Source: Viridibacillus arvi
GTDB taxonomy: Bacteria > Bacillota > Bacilli > Bacillales_A > Planococcaceae
Assembly: GCF_001274945.1 (NCBI RefSeq)
Contig: NZ_LILB01000001.1
Location: 650,610 to 702,315 of the forward strand
Length of the DNA: 51,706 bases
Reading direction: 5' to 3'
The notes under the pieces were generated by a model. That model was given only the letters and a program-made list of their open reading frames with translations, made no database searches and was not told the origin of the DNA. A program made the translations under genes and the position numbers. This document shows positions 24,281-32,557 of this stretch, in pieces; positions within the stretch are counted from its first letter, which is position 1; every line of letters starts with the position of its first letter.

Positions 24281-25141
24281 CTATTTATCCAGCGTCAATA
24301 ATAGTTCTCTAATTGTTTTGCACGCCATAGCGGTAGAAGCTCCAGATGGATCGTATGGTGGTGATAGTTCTACCACATCCGCTGCCACAATTTGCTTAAG
24401 TGATTGAAATTGATTGATTGCTTCTAATAATTCACGATACGTAATTCCGCCTGGTTCTGGAGTGCCTGTTCCAGGGAAAACACCTGGGTCAAGGACGTCT
24501 AAGTCAATTGTAATATAGACCGGAACATCTTGTAGTTCAGCTATTTTCTCTTTTAGTGTGTCTAGAGAAAAACGTTCCATATAAGTATGCTCTTTTGCCC
24601 ATTCAAACTCTTCTTTTAGACCAGAACGAATACCAAATTGAAAAATTCTACCGTCTCCAAGGAATTCATGACAACGTCTAATTACAGAAGCATGAGACAA
24701 TTTTTCACCTAAATAATCCTCACGTAAATCAGTGTGAGCATCGATATGGATTAAGTGCAAATCTGGATATTTTTCGTATGCTGCTTTAATAGTAGGCAAA
24801 CTAACGAGATGCTCTCCCCCTACCATTAAAAACTTCTTGCCATCTTTCAAAACTTCTTGGCAGTAGTCAAAAATTTGATCTAACACTTTAGAAGTATTGC
24901 CAAATGGCAAATCCAAATCGCCACCATCAAAAATTGCAGCATCCTCAAGATCTTTATCTAAATAAGGTGAATAGCTTTCTAATCCAAACGAGTCATTTCT
25001 AATCGCTTGCATAGCAAAACGTGTACCTGGTCGAAAACTTGTTGTGCCATCAAAAGGGACACCAAACAATACCGTTTCTGCTTCATTATAAGTTTTCTCA
25101 CAACCTATAAAAGTGTTCATGTTTAAAGCTTTATTCCCCAC
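24281..25141 (-). CDS. speB: Agmatinase SpeB
   Basis: A 286-residue ureohydrolase that converts agmatine to putrescine and urea using two Mn ions. All metal motifs are present: GGEHLVSLP, HIDAHTDLREDY and ITIDLDVLDPGVFPGTGTPEPGG. It starts at GTG 25141, inside the last codons of speE (11-base overlap), with AGGAGG nine bases upstream; the internal ATG eight codons later has no binding site. Length matches B. subtilis SpeB (290). It is the last gene of the operon and completes the arginine-to-putrescine route begun by SpeA. Confidence 0.95.
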   Translation of the reverse strand: MGNKALNMNTFIGCEKTYNEAETVLFGVPFDGTTSFRPGTRFAMQAIRNDSFGLESYSPYLDKDLEDAAIFDGGDLDLPFGNTSKVLDQIFDYCQEVLKDGKKFLMVGGEHLVSLPTIKAAYEKYPDLHLIHIDAHTDLREDYLGEKLSHASVIRRCHEFLGDGRIFQFGIRSGLKEEFEWAKEHTYMERFSLDTLKEKIAELQDVPVYITIDLDVLDPGVFPGTGTPEPGGITYRELLEAINQFQSLKQIVAADVVELSPPYDPSGASTAMACKTIRELLLTLDK

Positions 25142-25985
25142 GCTGTAGAGCCTCCTTTACGTAGCTCGGTAAACCAAATGCTCCAGCATGTAAATTCGTA
25201 TTATAGTATTTAGTTTTCAATCCAAACTTTTCCCAAGCTTCAACATTTAAGTCTTTCAGTGGATCAAAGGTTTTAGATGCAAAACCAAATAGCCAATGAC
25301 CTGAAGGATATGTTGGCATATGGTATTGATAAACATGAGTTATTGGGAATATGTCCTTAATCTTTCTATGTGCTTTTTTCATATTAGCAGCATATTCCGC
25401 AAAGTAAGGTGATTCATGTTGGTTTATTAAAATACCATCTTCATTTAAAACGCGATAGCATTCTTTATAAAATTCTGTCGTAAATAATCCTTCACCAACT
25501 GAAATTGGATCAGTAGAGTCAACAAGAATTAAGTCAAAGGATTGATCAGGTGCATTTTTCACATATGCCAAACCGTCATCAAAAAGCAATTTCATACGGC
25601 TATCTTCTTCAACACCGTTTGCAGTTACTGGTAAGAATTCTTGACATAAGCGGAAAACACGCTCATCAATTTCCACCATTACTACTTCTTCAACTGTTGG
25701 GTAACGTAACACTTCACGCGCTGTTCCGCCATCTCCCCCACCAATAATTAGTACTTTTTTAATTGAAGGATTTGTTGCAAATGCTGGATGTACAATCATG
25801 TCATGGTATACGAATTCGTCTTTCTCATTAACCATCATTAAGCCATCCAAAGTAAAGAATGTACCGAATTCTTCGCCTTTGTAAAAATCAATTTGTTGAA
25901 ATGGAGTTTTTTCACTATATAGTTCTTTGTCGTAAGCAATTGAAAATTTACATTCATTGCTCCATTGTTCAGTATACCAAGCCAT
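25131..25985 (-). CDS. speE: Spermidine synthase SpeE
   Basis: A 284-residue aminopropyltransferase, transferring the aminopropyl group of decarboxylated SAM to putrescine. Seen: YHDMIVHPAF (substrate loop), GGGDGGTAREVLRYP (cofactor loop), EIDERVFRLCQEFLP and the catalytic Asp in LILVDSTDPISVGEGLF. The start at 25985 shares one base with the speD stop. It lies between speD, which supplies its cofactor, and speB, which supplies putrescine, so the whole reaction is encoded together. Confidence 0.96.
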   Translation of the reverse strand: MAWYTEQWSNECKFSIAYDKELYSEKTPFQQIDFYKGEEFGTFFTLDGLMMVNEKDEFVYHDMIVHPAFATNPSIKKVLIIGGGDGGTAREVLRYPTVEEVVMVEIDERVFRLCQEFLPVTANGVEEDSRMKLLFDDGLAYVKNAPDQSFDLILVDSTDPISVGEGLFTTEFYKECYRVLNEDGILINQHESPYFAEYAANMKKAHRKIKDIFPITHVYQYHMPTYPSGHWLFGFASKTFDPLKDLNVEAWEKFGLKTKYYNTNLHAGAFGLPSYVKEALQRGE

Positions 25986-26416
25986 TATTTCACACCTTCT
26001 AATTCTATTTTCACTTTAATTTGATCAATTTCTTGTTCTGCGAATTGGCGGATTTTATCTGCCATACCACGCGGAATTTCAAAAGATTCCGTCTTTGTAG
26101 CATGCAGTTTTTCAGATAAGTAGTCAGCTGCTTTCCATGGATTTACTGAATCGCCACAAGTATATACATCTACAGAAGCAAATCCATATTCCGGCCATGT
26201 ATGAATTGTCAAATGTGACTCTTCAATAATAACCGCTCCTGAAACTCCATACGGATTAAAGTGATGGAAAACAGATTCAACAATAGTTGCTCCTGAGTAG
26301 TCCGCCGCCTCGTTCATAAATCTTTCTATCAATGCATTATTTTCAATTACCTCACTTGGACAACCGTAAAACTCAATTAAAACATGTCTTCCTAAAGTTG
26401 ATAATTCTATACCCAT
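25985..26416 (-). CDS. speD: SAM decarboxylase proenzyme SpeD
   Basis: A 143-residue prokaryotic-type (class 1B) S-adenosylmethionine decarboxylase. It self-cleaves before the Ser in the motif EESHLTIHTWPEYGFA to make a pyruvoyl cofactor; the downstream VDVYTCGD with catalytic Cys is present. It is a little longer than B. subtilis SpeD (126) because of a longer C-terminal tail. ATG 26416 follows the speA stop directly, with GGAGG just upstream. It consumes SAM made by MetK, encoded in the same operon. Confidence 0.96.
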   Translation of the reverse strand: MGIELSTLGRHVLIEFYGCPSEVIENNALIERFMNEAADYSGATIVESVFHHFNPYGVSGAVIIEESHLTIHTWPEYGFASVDVYTCGDSVNPWKAADYLSEKLHATKTESFEIPRGMADKIRQFAEQEIDQIKVKIELEGVK

Positions 26417-27916
26417 TTACGCTTCCTCCTTGATTACAGTTATATGATTTGCTTCTTTTGCTTCTATCAGAACGTTCCCTAAAGTCTGACAATAATAATC
26501 GTATTGCTGGAGAACATCTTGAGATATCAGTTCTCCTGGAATAACAAGGGGAATACCTGGAGGATAGATCATCAACGAGTCTGCACTTATCCGACCTACT
26601 GCATCTTCAATGGCGATTGATTCATGTTCTGCATAAAATGCTTCACGTGGACTTAAGACCAGTTCATTCGCTTTATTGGCTGTTACATAAGTTGATCGAA
26701 TCGTCGTATTCTTTCCTATTCTCTTTTCAATGTCCTTTAAAGCAAAAACTAATTTGTCAATTGAATACTTAGTATCTGCACTTGTAATGACCGCCATCAC
26801 TACATAACCTTCCGCTAACTCCATTTGAATCCCGTACTTTTCTTTTAAAATTGAATACATCTCAAATCCAGTTAATCCAAGATCATTGACCCGTATTACT
26901 AATTTTGTCCAGTCGTACGATTGATTAAAATGTGTTTGTACATATTGTGTTGTTAACACTTCATAACGTGAGCCAGTTTCAATTTCTCTCACTGCTTCAT
27001 CTATAATTGGCTTCAAATCAGCAAATCGCTCTTCACCATATAAAGACAGTTCTCTTCTAGCCACATCTAACGAACTCATTAGTAAGTAGTTTGCACTCGT
27101 TGTTTGCAGCATGTTCAATACTTTTTGTATGTGCTCTGGTGCAATTTTGTCATTTTTAAGAAGTAGCAAAGAGCTTTGTGTCAATGATCCACCCGTCTTA
27201 TGCATACTTATTGTAACGGCATCTGCCCCAGCAGCAATTGGGTCTATGATGTCATCAGACATGAACCTTAAATGGGCCCCATGTGCGCCATCGACTATAA
27301 CCGTAACATCACGCTCATGGGCGATACGGCAGATTTCTTGCAAATCACTCATAGAACCAAAGTATGTTGGATAGGTCATCAACAGAGCCTTTGCTTCTGG
27401 ATGTTCATGCAGTGCGTTTTTCACATTCTCAACAGAAATGCCATGTGTAATCCCAAAATGATGGTCGACTTCAGGCTGTATAAATACAGGTTTTGCCCCA
27501 CTTATGATAAGTCCATCCATCACCGATCTATGACCATTTCGCGGTACCAACAAAGTATCACCAGGCTTACATGTTGCCATAATCATCGCCAGTATTCCTA
27601 TTGTGGTACCGTTTACTAAAAAATAAGAATGATCCGCCCCGAAAGCTTCTGCAGCCAATTGCTGCGCTTCTTTAATAACACTTTGAGGATGACTTAATAA
27701 ATCCAGTTCTTTCATGGAATTAACATCCATGCGCATAGTCATTTCCCCAAGTGCTATTTTCAAAGGATTAATTTGTGCACCCATTTTATGACCTGGTACA
27801 TCAAATGGTGTAACATCTTGCTGAGCATACTGGATTAATGCCTCAAATAACGGCATTTTGTCCTGCTCTTCAAATGTTTTTCTTTCGGTAGCAAGCACTT
27901 GCATGTCGTTCATCAT
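26417..27916 (-). CDS. speA: Arginine decarboxylase SpeA (Orn/Lys/Arg family)
   Basis: A 499-residue fold-type I PLP decarboxylase. Seen: [43 protein letters not shown], the cofactor lysine in [13 protein letters not shown], and a C-terminal domain with [12 protein letters not shown]. Because speB (agmatinase) is in the operon, arginine decarboxylase is the best call; the fold also covers lysine and ornithine enzymes. One oddity: the PLP-ring segment, usually V-D-E-A-H, is V-D-G-A-H here, keeping Asp and His but not Glu. ATG 27916 overlaps the metK stop by 4 bases. Confidence 0.88.
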   Translation of the reverse strand: MMNDMQVLATERKTFEEQDKMPLFEALIQYAQQDVTPFDVPGHKMGAQINPLKIALGEMTMRMDVNSMKELDLLSHPQSVIKEAQQLAAEAFGADHSYFLVNGTTIGILAMIMATCKPGDTLLVPRNGHRSVMDGLIISGAKPVFIQPEVDHHFGITHGISVENVKNALHEHPEAKALLMTYPTYFGSMSDLQEICRIAHERDVTVIVDGAHGAHLRFMSDDIIDPIAAGADAVTISMHKTGGSLTQSSLLLLKNDKIAPEHIQKVLNMLQTTSANYLLMSSLDVARRELSLYGEERFADLKPIIDEAVREIETGSRYEVLTTQYVQTHFNQSYDWTKLVIRVNDLGLTGFEMYSILKEKYGIQMELAEGYVVMAVITSADTKYSIDKLVFALKDIEKRIGKNTTIRSTYVTANKANELVLSPREAFYAEHESIAIEDAVGRISADSLMIYPPGIPLVIPGELISQDVLQQYDYYCQTLGNVLIEAKEANHITVIKEEA

Positions 27917-29103
27917 TGACCAACTCCAGCAAATTCAAAGCTGGATACAAGTTGTTTCAGTTCGTTCACTTTATCAGTTCTTTCCCAAGGTATATCTAGG
28001 TCACTTCTACCGAAATGTCCATAAGCTGCAACCTGTTTATATTGCGGTTTACGTAAATCCAACATGTTAATAATGCCTGCTGGTGTTAAATCGAAAGTTT
28101 TTCGAATTGCACGAAGTAACTCCTCTTGTGACACTTTTTCAGTTCCAAACGTTTCAACAGCAATACTAATTGGTTCGCTTACACCAATTGCATACGACAA
28201 TTGAATTTCACATTTTTTCGCTAGCTCAGCAGCAACAATATTTTTTGCTACATATCTTGCAGCATAAGCCGCAGAACGATCGACTTTCGTAGAATCTTTC
28301 CCAGAAAATGCGCCGCCACCATGTCGTGCAGCTCCTCCATATGTGTCTACAATAATTTTACGTCCCGTAAGTCCCGCGTCACCATGTGGTCCACCAACAA
28401 CGAAGCGCCCTGTTGGGTTAATTAATATACGAAATGTTTGATTTAAGCCGAACTCTCTAGCAGTCTTTTTAATTACATTCTCAATTACAAAATCTTCAAA
28501 TAATTCTTTATCAAAATCTTCATCATGTTGAATTGACATCAACACCGTATCAATTATTGGTGTACTTGGATTTGTATAATCGATTGTTACTTGAGATTTC
28601 ATATCTGGGCGTGCCCATTTAAAAGCTCCACTTTTTCTTAGTTGAGATGCTTTTTTTACTAGGGTATGTGCCATTTCGATTGGTAATGGCATCAAGTTTT
28701 TCGTTTCATCCGTTGCATATCCGAACATAATTCCTTGGTCTCCAGCTCCAATTGCTTGAGTATCACTTGAAGAATCGATACCCATTGCAATATCAGGTGA
28801 TTGACTGTGAATTAATACTTGTACATCACAAGTATGCCCGTTGATTCCTAGACGTTCATCAATGTAACCAATTTCGATCAATGTATCTCGCGCGATTTTC
28901 TCAATATCTAATTTGGCTGTAGTCGTAATTTCACCGCCTACAATTACTGTGTTTGTAGTGTCAAACACTTCACACGCCACTCTAGAAAATGGATCTTGCT
29001 CAAGCGCTGCATCCAATACTGCGTCAGATATCTGATCTGCAATTTTATCTGGATGCCCTTCTGAAACAGATTCGGAAGTAAATACAATTTTTTCAACCAA
29101 CAT
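27913..29103 (-). CDS. metK: S-adenosylmethionine synthetase MetK
   Basis: A 396-residue enzyme making SAM from methionine and ATP. Seen: [36 protein letters not shown], the phosphate loop [21 protein letters not shown], and [24 protein letters not shown] start at ATG 29103 (AGGAG six bases upstream); the longer reading frame would run back into the riboswitch terminator and is not real. It heads the polyamine operon and is preceded by a SAM-I riboswitch. Confidence 0.97.
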   Translation of the reverse strand: MLVEKIVFTSESVSEGHPDKIADQISDAVLDAALEQDPFSRVACEVFDTTNTVIVGGEITTTAKLDIEKIARDTLIEIGYIDERLGINGHTCDVQVLIHSQSPDIAMGIDSSSDTQAIGAGDQGIMFGYATDETKNLMPLPIEMAHTLVKKASQLRKSGAFKWARPDMKSQVTIDYTNPSTPIIDTVLMSIQHDEDFDKELFEDFVIENVIKKTAREFGLNQTFRILINPTGRFVVGGPHGDAGLTGRKIIVDTYGGAARHGGGAFSGKDSTKVDRSAAYAARYVAKNIVAAELAKKCEIQLSYAIGVSEPISIAVETFGTEKVSQEELLRAIRKTFDLTPAGIINMLDLRKPQYKQVAAYGHFGRSDLDIPWERTDKVNELKQLVSSFEFAGVGQ

Positions 29104-29140
29104 TAACCACTCCTGTAAAATAAATTCATTTTTTAGGCAT

Positions 29141-29173
29141 AAAAAAAGCTCTCCTCCAACCAAAGGAAAGCTT
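29141..29173 (-). terminator. Riboswitch-controlled terminator before metK
   Basis: On the minus strand AAGCTTTCC pairs with GGAGAGCTT (one G-U pair), then T7. It lies between the SAM aptamer and the metK ribosome binding site, as expected for transcription attenuation when SAM binds. Confidence 0.85.
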
Positions 29174-29194
29174 CGATTAATATCAGCTGCTTAT

Positions 29195-29319
29195 CCTCTT
29201 ATCGTTCACAAAGTTAAACTTTGCGCTCAGGTTGGGCACCCATGATCTGATTCACTCTGAACCAAATTGGTTTGCCACCGTATCTTCGACCCCTCGTCTC
29301 AACGGCTATTAATAAGATG
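29195..29319 (-). ncRNA. SAM-I (S-box) riboswitch, divergent
   Basis: Reading the minus strand, closing stem P1 is TCTTAT (29317-29312) with ATAAGA (29202-29197). Inside are a P2 arm CCGT/ACGG with an asymmetric loop, TGGCAAACC, P3 AACC-N5-GGTT, the J3/4 segment GGTGCCCAACCTGAGCG, P4 CAAAG-TTTAA-CTTTG, then TGAACGATAAGAGG. The 3' half closely matches known S-box RNAs; the P2 loop is unusual (GAGGGG, able to pair with CCC of J3/4 as the pseudoknot). A terminator and metK follow directly. Confidence 0.82.
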
Positions 29320-29340
29320 ACTTTATTTATGATGGTGCTA

Positions 29341-29369
29341 ATGTTAATAGATTTTAATAATCATGTCAA
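29341..29369 (-). promoter_or_regulatory. Promoter of the metK-speADEB operon
   Basis: A consensus TTGACA (29369-29364), a 17-base spacer and TAACAT (29346-29341) on the minus strand place the transcript start about 15 bases before the aptamer P1 stem. Confidence 0.8.
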
Positions 29370-30139
29370 TTTATTTTTTTTAGATTTTTTAGTGAAAAAA
29401 GAATCTTCTTTAAATAGCCCAAAAAAGTTTTAAGGGATTTCTCTGAATCTCTAAATTTCACAAAACATTAAAGAGTGCCAATCAATTTAATCAGCCTTTA
29501 CAAGTACATAATCAATTCACTATTTTTATGTAAATCAATTTCGTAGTGAAAAAATAGTAATTCATCTCCATAAAACCTAGTAAACCTCTAGGTAAAGATA
29601 CATACTTGAACTTTTATTCAATTTATATAACTCAATAAGTAAATAAAGAATAATTTTATATATAAAATCGATTTTTCGGTTCAAATAAACACTGCTGAAT
29701 CTATTTTATTTATTAACTATTTAGCTAAAAAGAGCACTTGTAATAAGGTTAAATTACCAATAAAAAAAGTGAGTTATATTTTCTGTGTTTAAATAAATAC
29801 AATAATACTGTTTACAATAAAATTTTAAATTTACATAGTTATTCTGATATTTAAATCAATTAAGAATTACAATTTTTTCTATATTTATTTTTCAACAATT
29901 TTATAATTGCTAAATTTCCAGGTGAAACAATCGGAATTTCTTCTACCTTTTACTCTTTATAAAGATACAACAAGCCATCTAAATTCAAGTGAAAAACAAG
30001 GTTACAATATAAATACAAACTTGATTTTCTCCTTAACTAAGTAAATCTCAATTTGTCTTTTTTCTATACTAAGTCTTCGAGTATATCAACTTAGCCAACA
30101 TTATTTAATCCTTAAAATGCTCTCCGTCTTATCGATAAA
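29370..30139. other. AT-rich gene-free stretch
   Basis: About 770 bases, very AT-rich, with no ORF of credible composition. The only structure noticed is a short inverted repeat ACCTAG-N7-CTAGGT near 29577-29595. It separates the metK operon from a cluster of small orphan genes. Confidence 0.5.
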
Positions 30140-30140
30140 A

Positions 30141-30178
30141 AAACACATTTTAAGACATAATCATCTTAAAATGTGTTT
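30141..30178. terminator. Terminator of small orphan gene cluster
   Basis: AAACACATTTTAAGA pairs perfectly with TCTTAAAATGTGTTT over 8 bases, with T-runs both ways. It lies 62 bases past the 59-residue membrane protein gene. Confidence 0.85.
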
Positions 30179-30239
30179 CTTAGTTTATTCCATATATAAT
30201 TTTTTCTTTGGATAACATCCGTAATAGCAATATTAATTA

Positions 30240-30419
30240 CTAGTCTTGTTTACGATTGGACCGCATCATTTCCACTTTAATATAAAGCCATATATAGCAT
30301 AAAGCTATCAAGATAATGGAAATTATTTTCAACCATATGCTTATTGAGGCATCAATTACTGCAAATACTAAACTTGCGACTAGTAAAGTGCCTATAATAC
30401 TAAATAATTTGTAAACCAT
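30240..30419 (-). CDS. 59-residue membrane protein
   Basis: A short gene starting at ATG 30419, with GAGG about ten bases upstream, and ending at TAG 30240. The protein has two hydrophobic segments (about residues 5-22 and 27-46) and a basic tail MMRSNRKQD. Its middle DASISIWLKIISIILIAL resembles SALSIWLKTIFIIVLLL in the frameshifted gene at 30867-31282, so the two are likely paralogous or share a fold. Function unknown. It is the last gene before the terminator at 30141. Confidence 0.55.
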   Translation of the reverse strand: MVYKLFSIIGTLLVASLVFAVIDASISIWLKIISIILIALCYIWLYIKVEMMRSNRKQD

Positions 30420-30515
30420 TCTTATTAATCCTCACCTATGTATTTAGTTAATTAGATTTTTACGATTACCTTATTAATGAACGTAATAATTTTTTCTAGA
30501 AAGGCATCTAAAACG

Positions 30516-30845
30516 CTAAATAAAAACTTTGCTAAAGAAGATTGTTTCCTTCTGTATTCCTAATGCTATCATGAGTTGCTCTATACATACAACTACTAAG
30601 GGTAAAATGAAACACAACAATATCAAAGGTTTGATCTTGGCTCCTTGTATCATTGCAATCATAAAGACAATTAAGCAAAAACAGCCTATGAGGATTGACC
30701 GTAAAGAAAGTCCATATTCCTGTTTCATTAACATAAAAAATATGAAAGTGGGCATCCAAATAGCATTCAACAAAATGTATTTAATAATATTCATAATCAA
30801 CATACTCACCTTAATTCTATTTGGTAACACTGCATTCATAATCAT
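30516..30845 (-). CDS. Four-TM membrane protein, unknown
   Basis: A 109-residue hydrophobic protein with about three to four membrane segments: residues 12-42, 50-68 and 70-95. There is no recognisable motif. It follows the frameshifted gene by about 20 bases, on the same strand, with only a weak purine-rich sequence (AAAAGAG) before ATG 30845. It probably belongs to the same transcript as its neighbours. I cannot name a family. Confidence 0.5.
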   Translation of the reverse strand: MIMNAVLPNRIKVSMLIMNIIKYILLNAIWMPTFIFFMLMKQEYGLSLRSILIGCFCLIVFMIAMIQGAKIKPLILLCFILPLVVVCIEQLMIALGIQKETIFFSKVFI

Positions 30846-30866
30846 CTCTTTTAATTTCAGTAGCTT

Positions 30867-31282
30867 TCACTCAGCTAGTTCCCAATCTATAAATTCAATT
30901 GAATCTATTTTCCGAAGTTTAACTTCTTTCGTTTTACCTAATTCATGAAAGCGATCTGGATCATTATAATAAGGTGCAAGTGTAACTGATACACTCCCCA
31001 ATTTATAATGATTCATCAAAAATACTGCAGGACCTATTTGACTACCATTCTTCAATTGAATTCTAACGAGTTCACCCGTTTCCAACCCATTTAAAAATGT
31101 ATAGTCATTATGTAGTCTTTGTTCTTGTTTTTTTCCAAAACATTACCTATTTTGAAACTAATCAGCAATAATACAATGATAAAAATAGTCTTTAACCATA
31201 TACTTAGTGCTGAAATAGAAATCATCGAAAATATAACAACCAAAATAAATCTACTTAAAATTTCAAATATTTTATAATTCAT
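30867..31282 (-). pseudogene. Membrane protein gene split by frameshift at A7
   Basis: Two adjacent ORFs read better as one gene. The first (31282 to 31091) encodes two membrane segments and then GNVLEKNKNKD; the second (to 30867) has only a weak TTG start without a ribosome binding site. Moving back one base at the A7 run (31134-31128) fuses them into about 138 residues: membrane part, then KQEQRLHNDYTFLNGLETGE and the soluble QLKNGSQIGPAVFLMNHYKLG domain. In the zero frame the run forms A-AAA-AAC, a classical -1 slippery heptamer. It may be a mutation, a sequencing error or a programmed frameshift. Function unknown. Confidence 0.6.
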
Positions 31283-31291
31283 TTTTTAACC

Positions 31292-32098
31292 TCAAATCAT
31301 TTGTATCTGATTAACCGTTATTCGTATTTCTGCTAGTTCCAAGTCAAAATGAGTATCGAATTGTTTTACGATATCTTTTTGCAAAGCCATCATAGCATCT
31401 GGTATAGAGTAATCTATTGGACCTTTCAAAGCTACTGTAATATCTACAGATGGCAAAGGTAATTGCTGATAGTGAATTTTGCTGGACTTTTCAATATAAG
31501 AATTGAGCTCGCAAGTGATTTTCACTATATCAGTAAACGCTCTTTTTTGAATAGTGATTGTTTCATCATGAAAATCTGGTTGAACTATCGTGGTTTCCCC
31601 TATTTTTTCACGCTTTGGTGTGAAAATCTCGACACCCTTTTGAATAAAGCGTTTAAAGAAATTTTGTTCTACCTGCTTCAATGGAATTGGCATAATATGC
31701 TTACCTTCTGTTTTACGTATAAACTGCGCAAGCTTCATCTCACCTGAGGAACGTAAATTACTTATATAATAAAAATGAGCTATACTCCCACGTTCAAGTC
31801 TCATAGCAATTTGCACTGTCATTTTATCGGAAGTACCAATAAGCAGTAATTTCTGCGGTTGATGTTGATCTATCGCTTCTTGAACGTCTTTTAAATGCTC
31901 TTCATCCATGAATATCGCACGTTTCACAGCTTTAAAAGGAGACTTCTCAAATTTCGCAGATATCCCTGCTACCTTTTCACCGTTCACGATAAGTAGTCCA
32001 TCATCGATAATAGCTTCGATTTGATGTGTATGCGCAAACTCAAGCGCAATAGAGCTTTTCCCCGTTCCACTTGGCCCACTAAGTGAAAATATCTCCAT
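31292..32098 (-). CDS. P-loop NTPase with Asp23-like C-terminal domain
   Basis: A 268-residue cytoplasmic protein. The N-terminal part begins MEIFSLSGPSGTGKSS (Walker A at residues 8-15), followed by IIDDGLLIVNGEK, an LLLIGTSDKM strand (Walker B-like) and a nucleotide-kinase-like helical part. The last 80 residues (DIVKITCELNSYIEK ... VDITVALKGPIDYSIPDAM ... LELAEIRITVNQI) show the strand-helix pattern of Asp23/Gls24 envelope-stress proteins. This combination is not one I know. I choose ATG 32098 with GGAGGTG just before it. It is separated from the downstream frameshifted gene by only 9 bases. Confidence 0.65.
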   Translation of the reverse strand: MEIFSLSGPSGTGKSSIALEFAHTHQIEAIIDDGLLIVNGEKVAGISAKFEKSPFKAVKRAIFMDEEHLKDVQEAIDQHQPQKLLLIGTSDKMTVQIAMRLERGSIAHFYYISNLRSSGEMKLAQFIRKTEGKHIMPIPLKQVEQNFFKRFIQKGVEIFTPKREKIGETTIVQPDFHDETITIQKRAFTDIVKITCELNSYIEKSSKIHYQQLPLPSVDITVALKGPIDYSIPDAMMALQKDIVKQFDTHFDLELAEIRITVNQIQMI

Positions 32099-32219
32099 AC
32101 TACACCTCCAATGAAATAAATTCATTTCTAATACTTGATTTATATTGGCTCTATTTACATTTCTTTAAACCATTTATTTTAGCATATTAGCAATTAATAC
32201 GAGGATGTTGTGATAAAAA

Positions 32220-32453
32220 TTACTGAACATCCCAATCTCTTTCCTCGATATATTTCTCTTTTGCTGTTTTTTCTTTATCTAACTTAAAATCATGTCTCTT
32301 CAGTCTATTGTTCACTTCATTAAGAACAATTAAACCTCTAATCAAAACACCAATTATAATACCAAAACCGATTATTATAGCTATATTTCCGAGCGCTAAA
32401 AAGGCGATTAAACTGGTGATAATCCCCATCAATATGTATAACGTTAGTTTCAT
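32220..32453 (-). CDS. Small membrane protein, unknown
   Basis: A 77-residue protein with two close hydrophobic segments (residues 3-22 and 24-43) followed by a highly charged tail (NNRLKRHDFKLDKEKTAKEKYIEERDWDVQ). I choose ATG 32453, as AAGGAGAATAAT lies directly upstream; a longer start gives MYFKENN with no binding site. It is a common type of small Firmicute membrane protein with no known function. It lies about 90 bases downstream of the Cof-type phosphatase terminator. Confidence 0.6.
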   Translation of the reverse strand: MKLTLYILMGIITSLIAFLALGNIAIIIGFGIIIGVLIRGLIVLNEVNNRLKRHDFKLDKEKTAKEKYIEERDWDVQ

Positions 32454-32522
32454 ATTATTCTCCTTAAAATACACTTTTTTTATTATTATACTAAAATATA
32501 ATTTCTGATTCTAGATAAACAA

Positions 32523-32555
32523 ATAAGCACTCAATTTATTACATTGAGTGCTTAT
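32523..32555 (-). terminator. Terminator of the Cof phosphatase gene
   Basis: ATAAGCACTCAAT pairs perfectly with ATTGAGTGCTTAT over 7 bases; the minus strand continues TTGTTTATC. Confidence 0.75.
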
Positions 32556-32557
32556 CG

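Noticed and set aside
29104-29163. N-terminal extension of metK
   Set aside because: It runs through the riboswitch terminator hairpin; the ATG at 29103 has a proper ribosome binding site and gives the family N-terminus.
29200-29310. T-box leader before metK
   Set aside because: No AGGGTGGNACCGCG T-box bulge; the P1-P4 arrangement and J3/4 segment fit an S-box instead.
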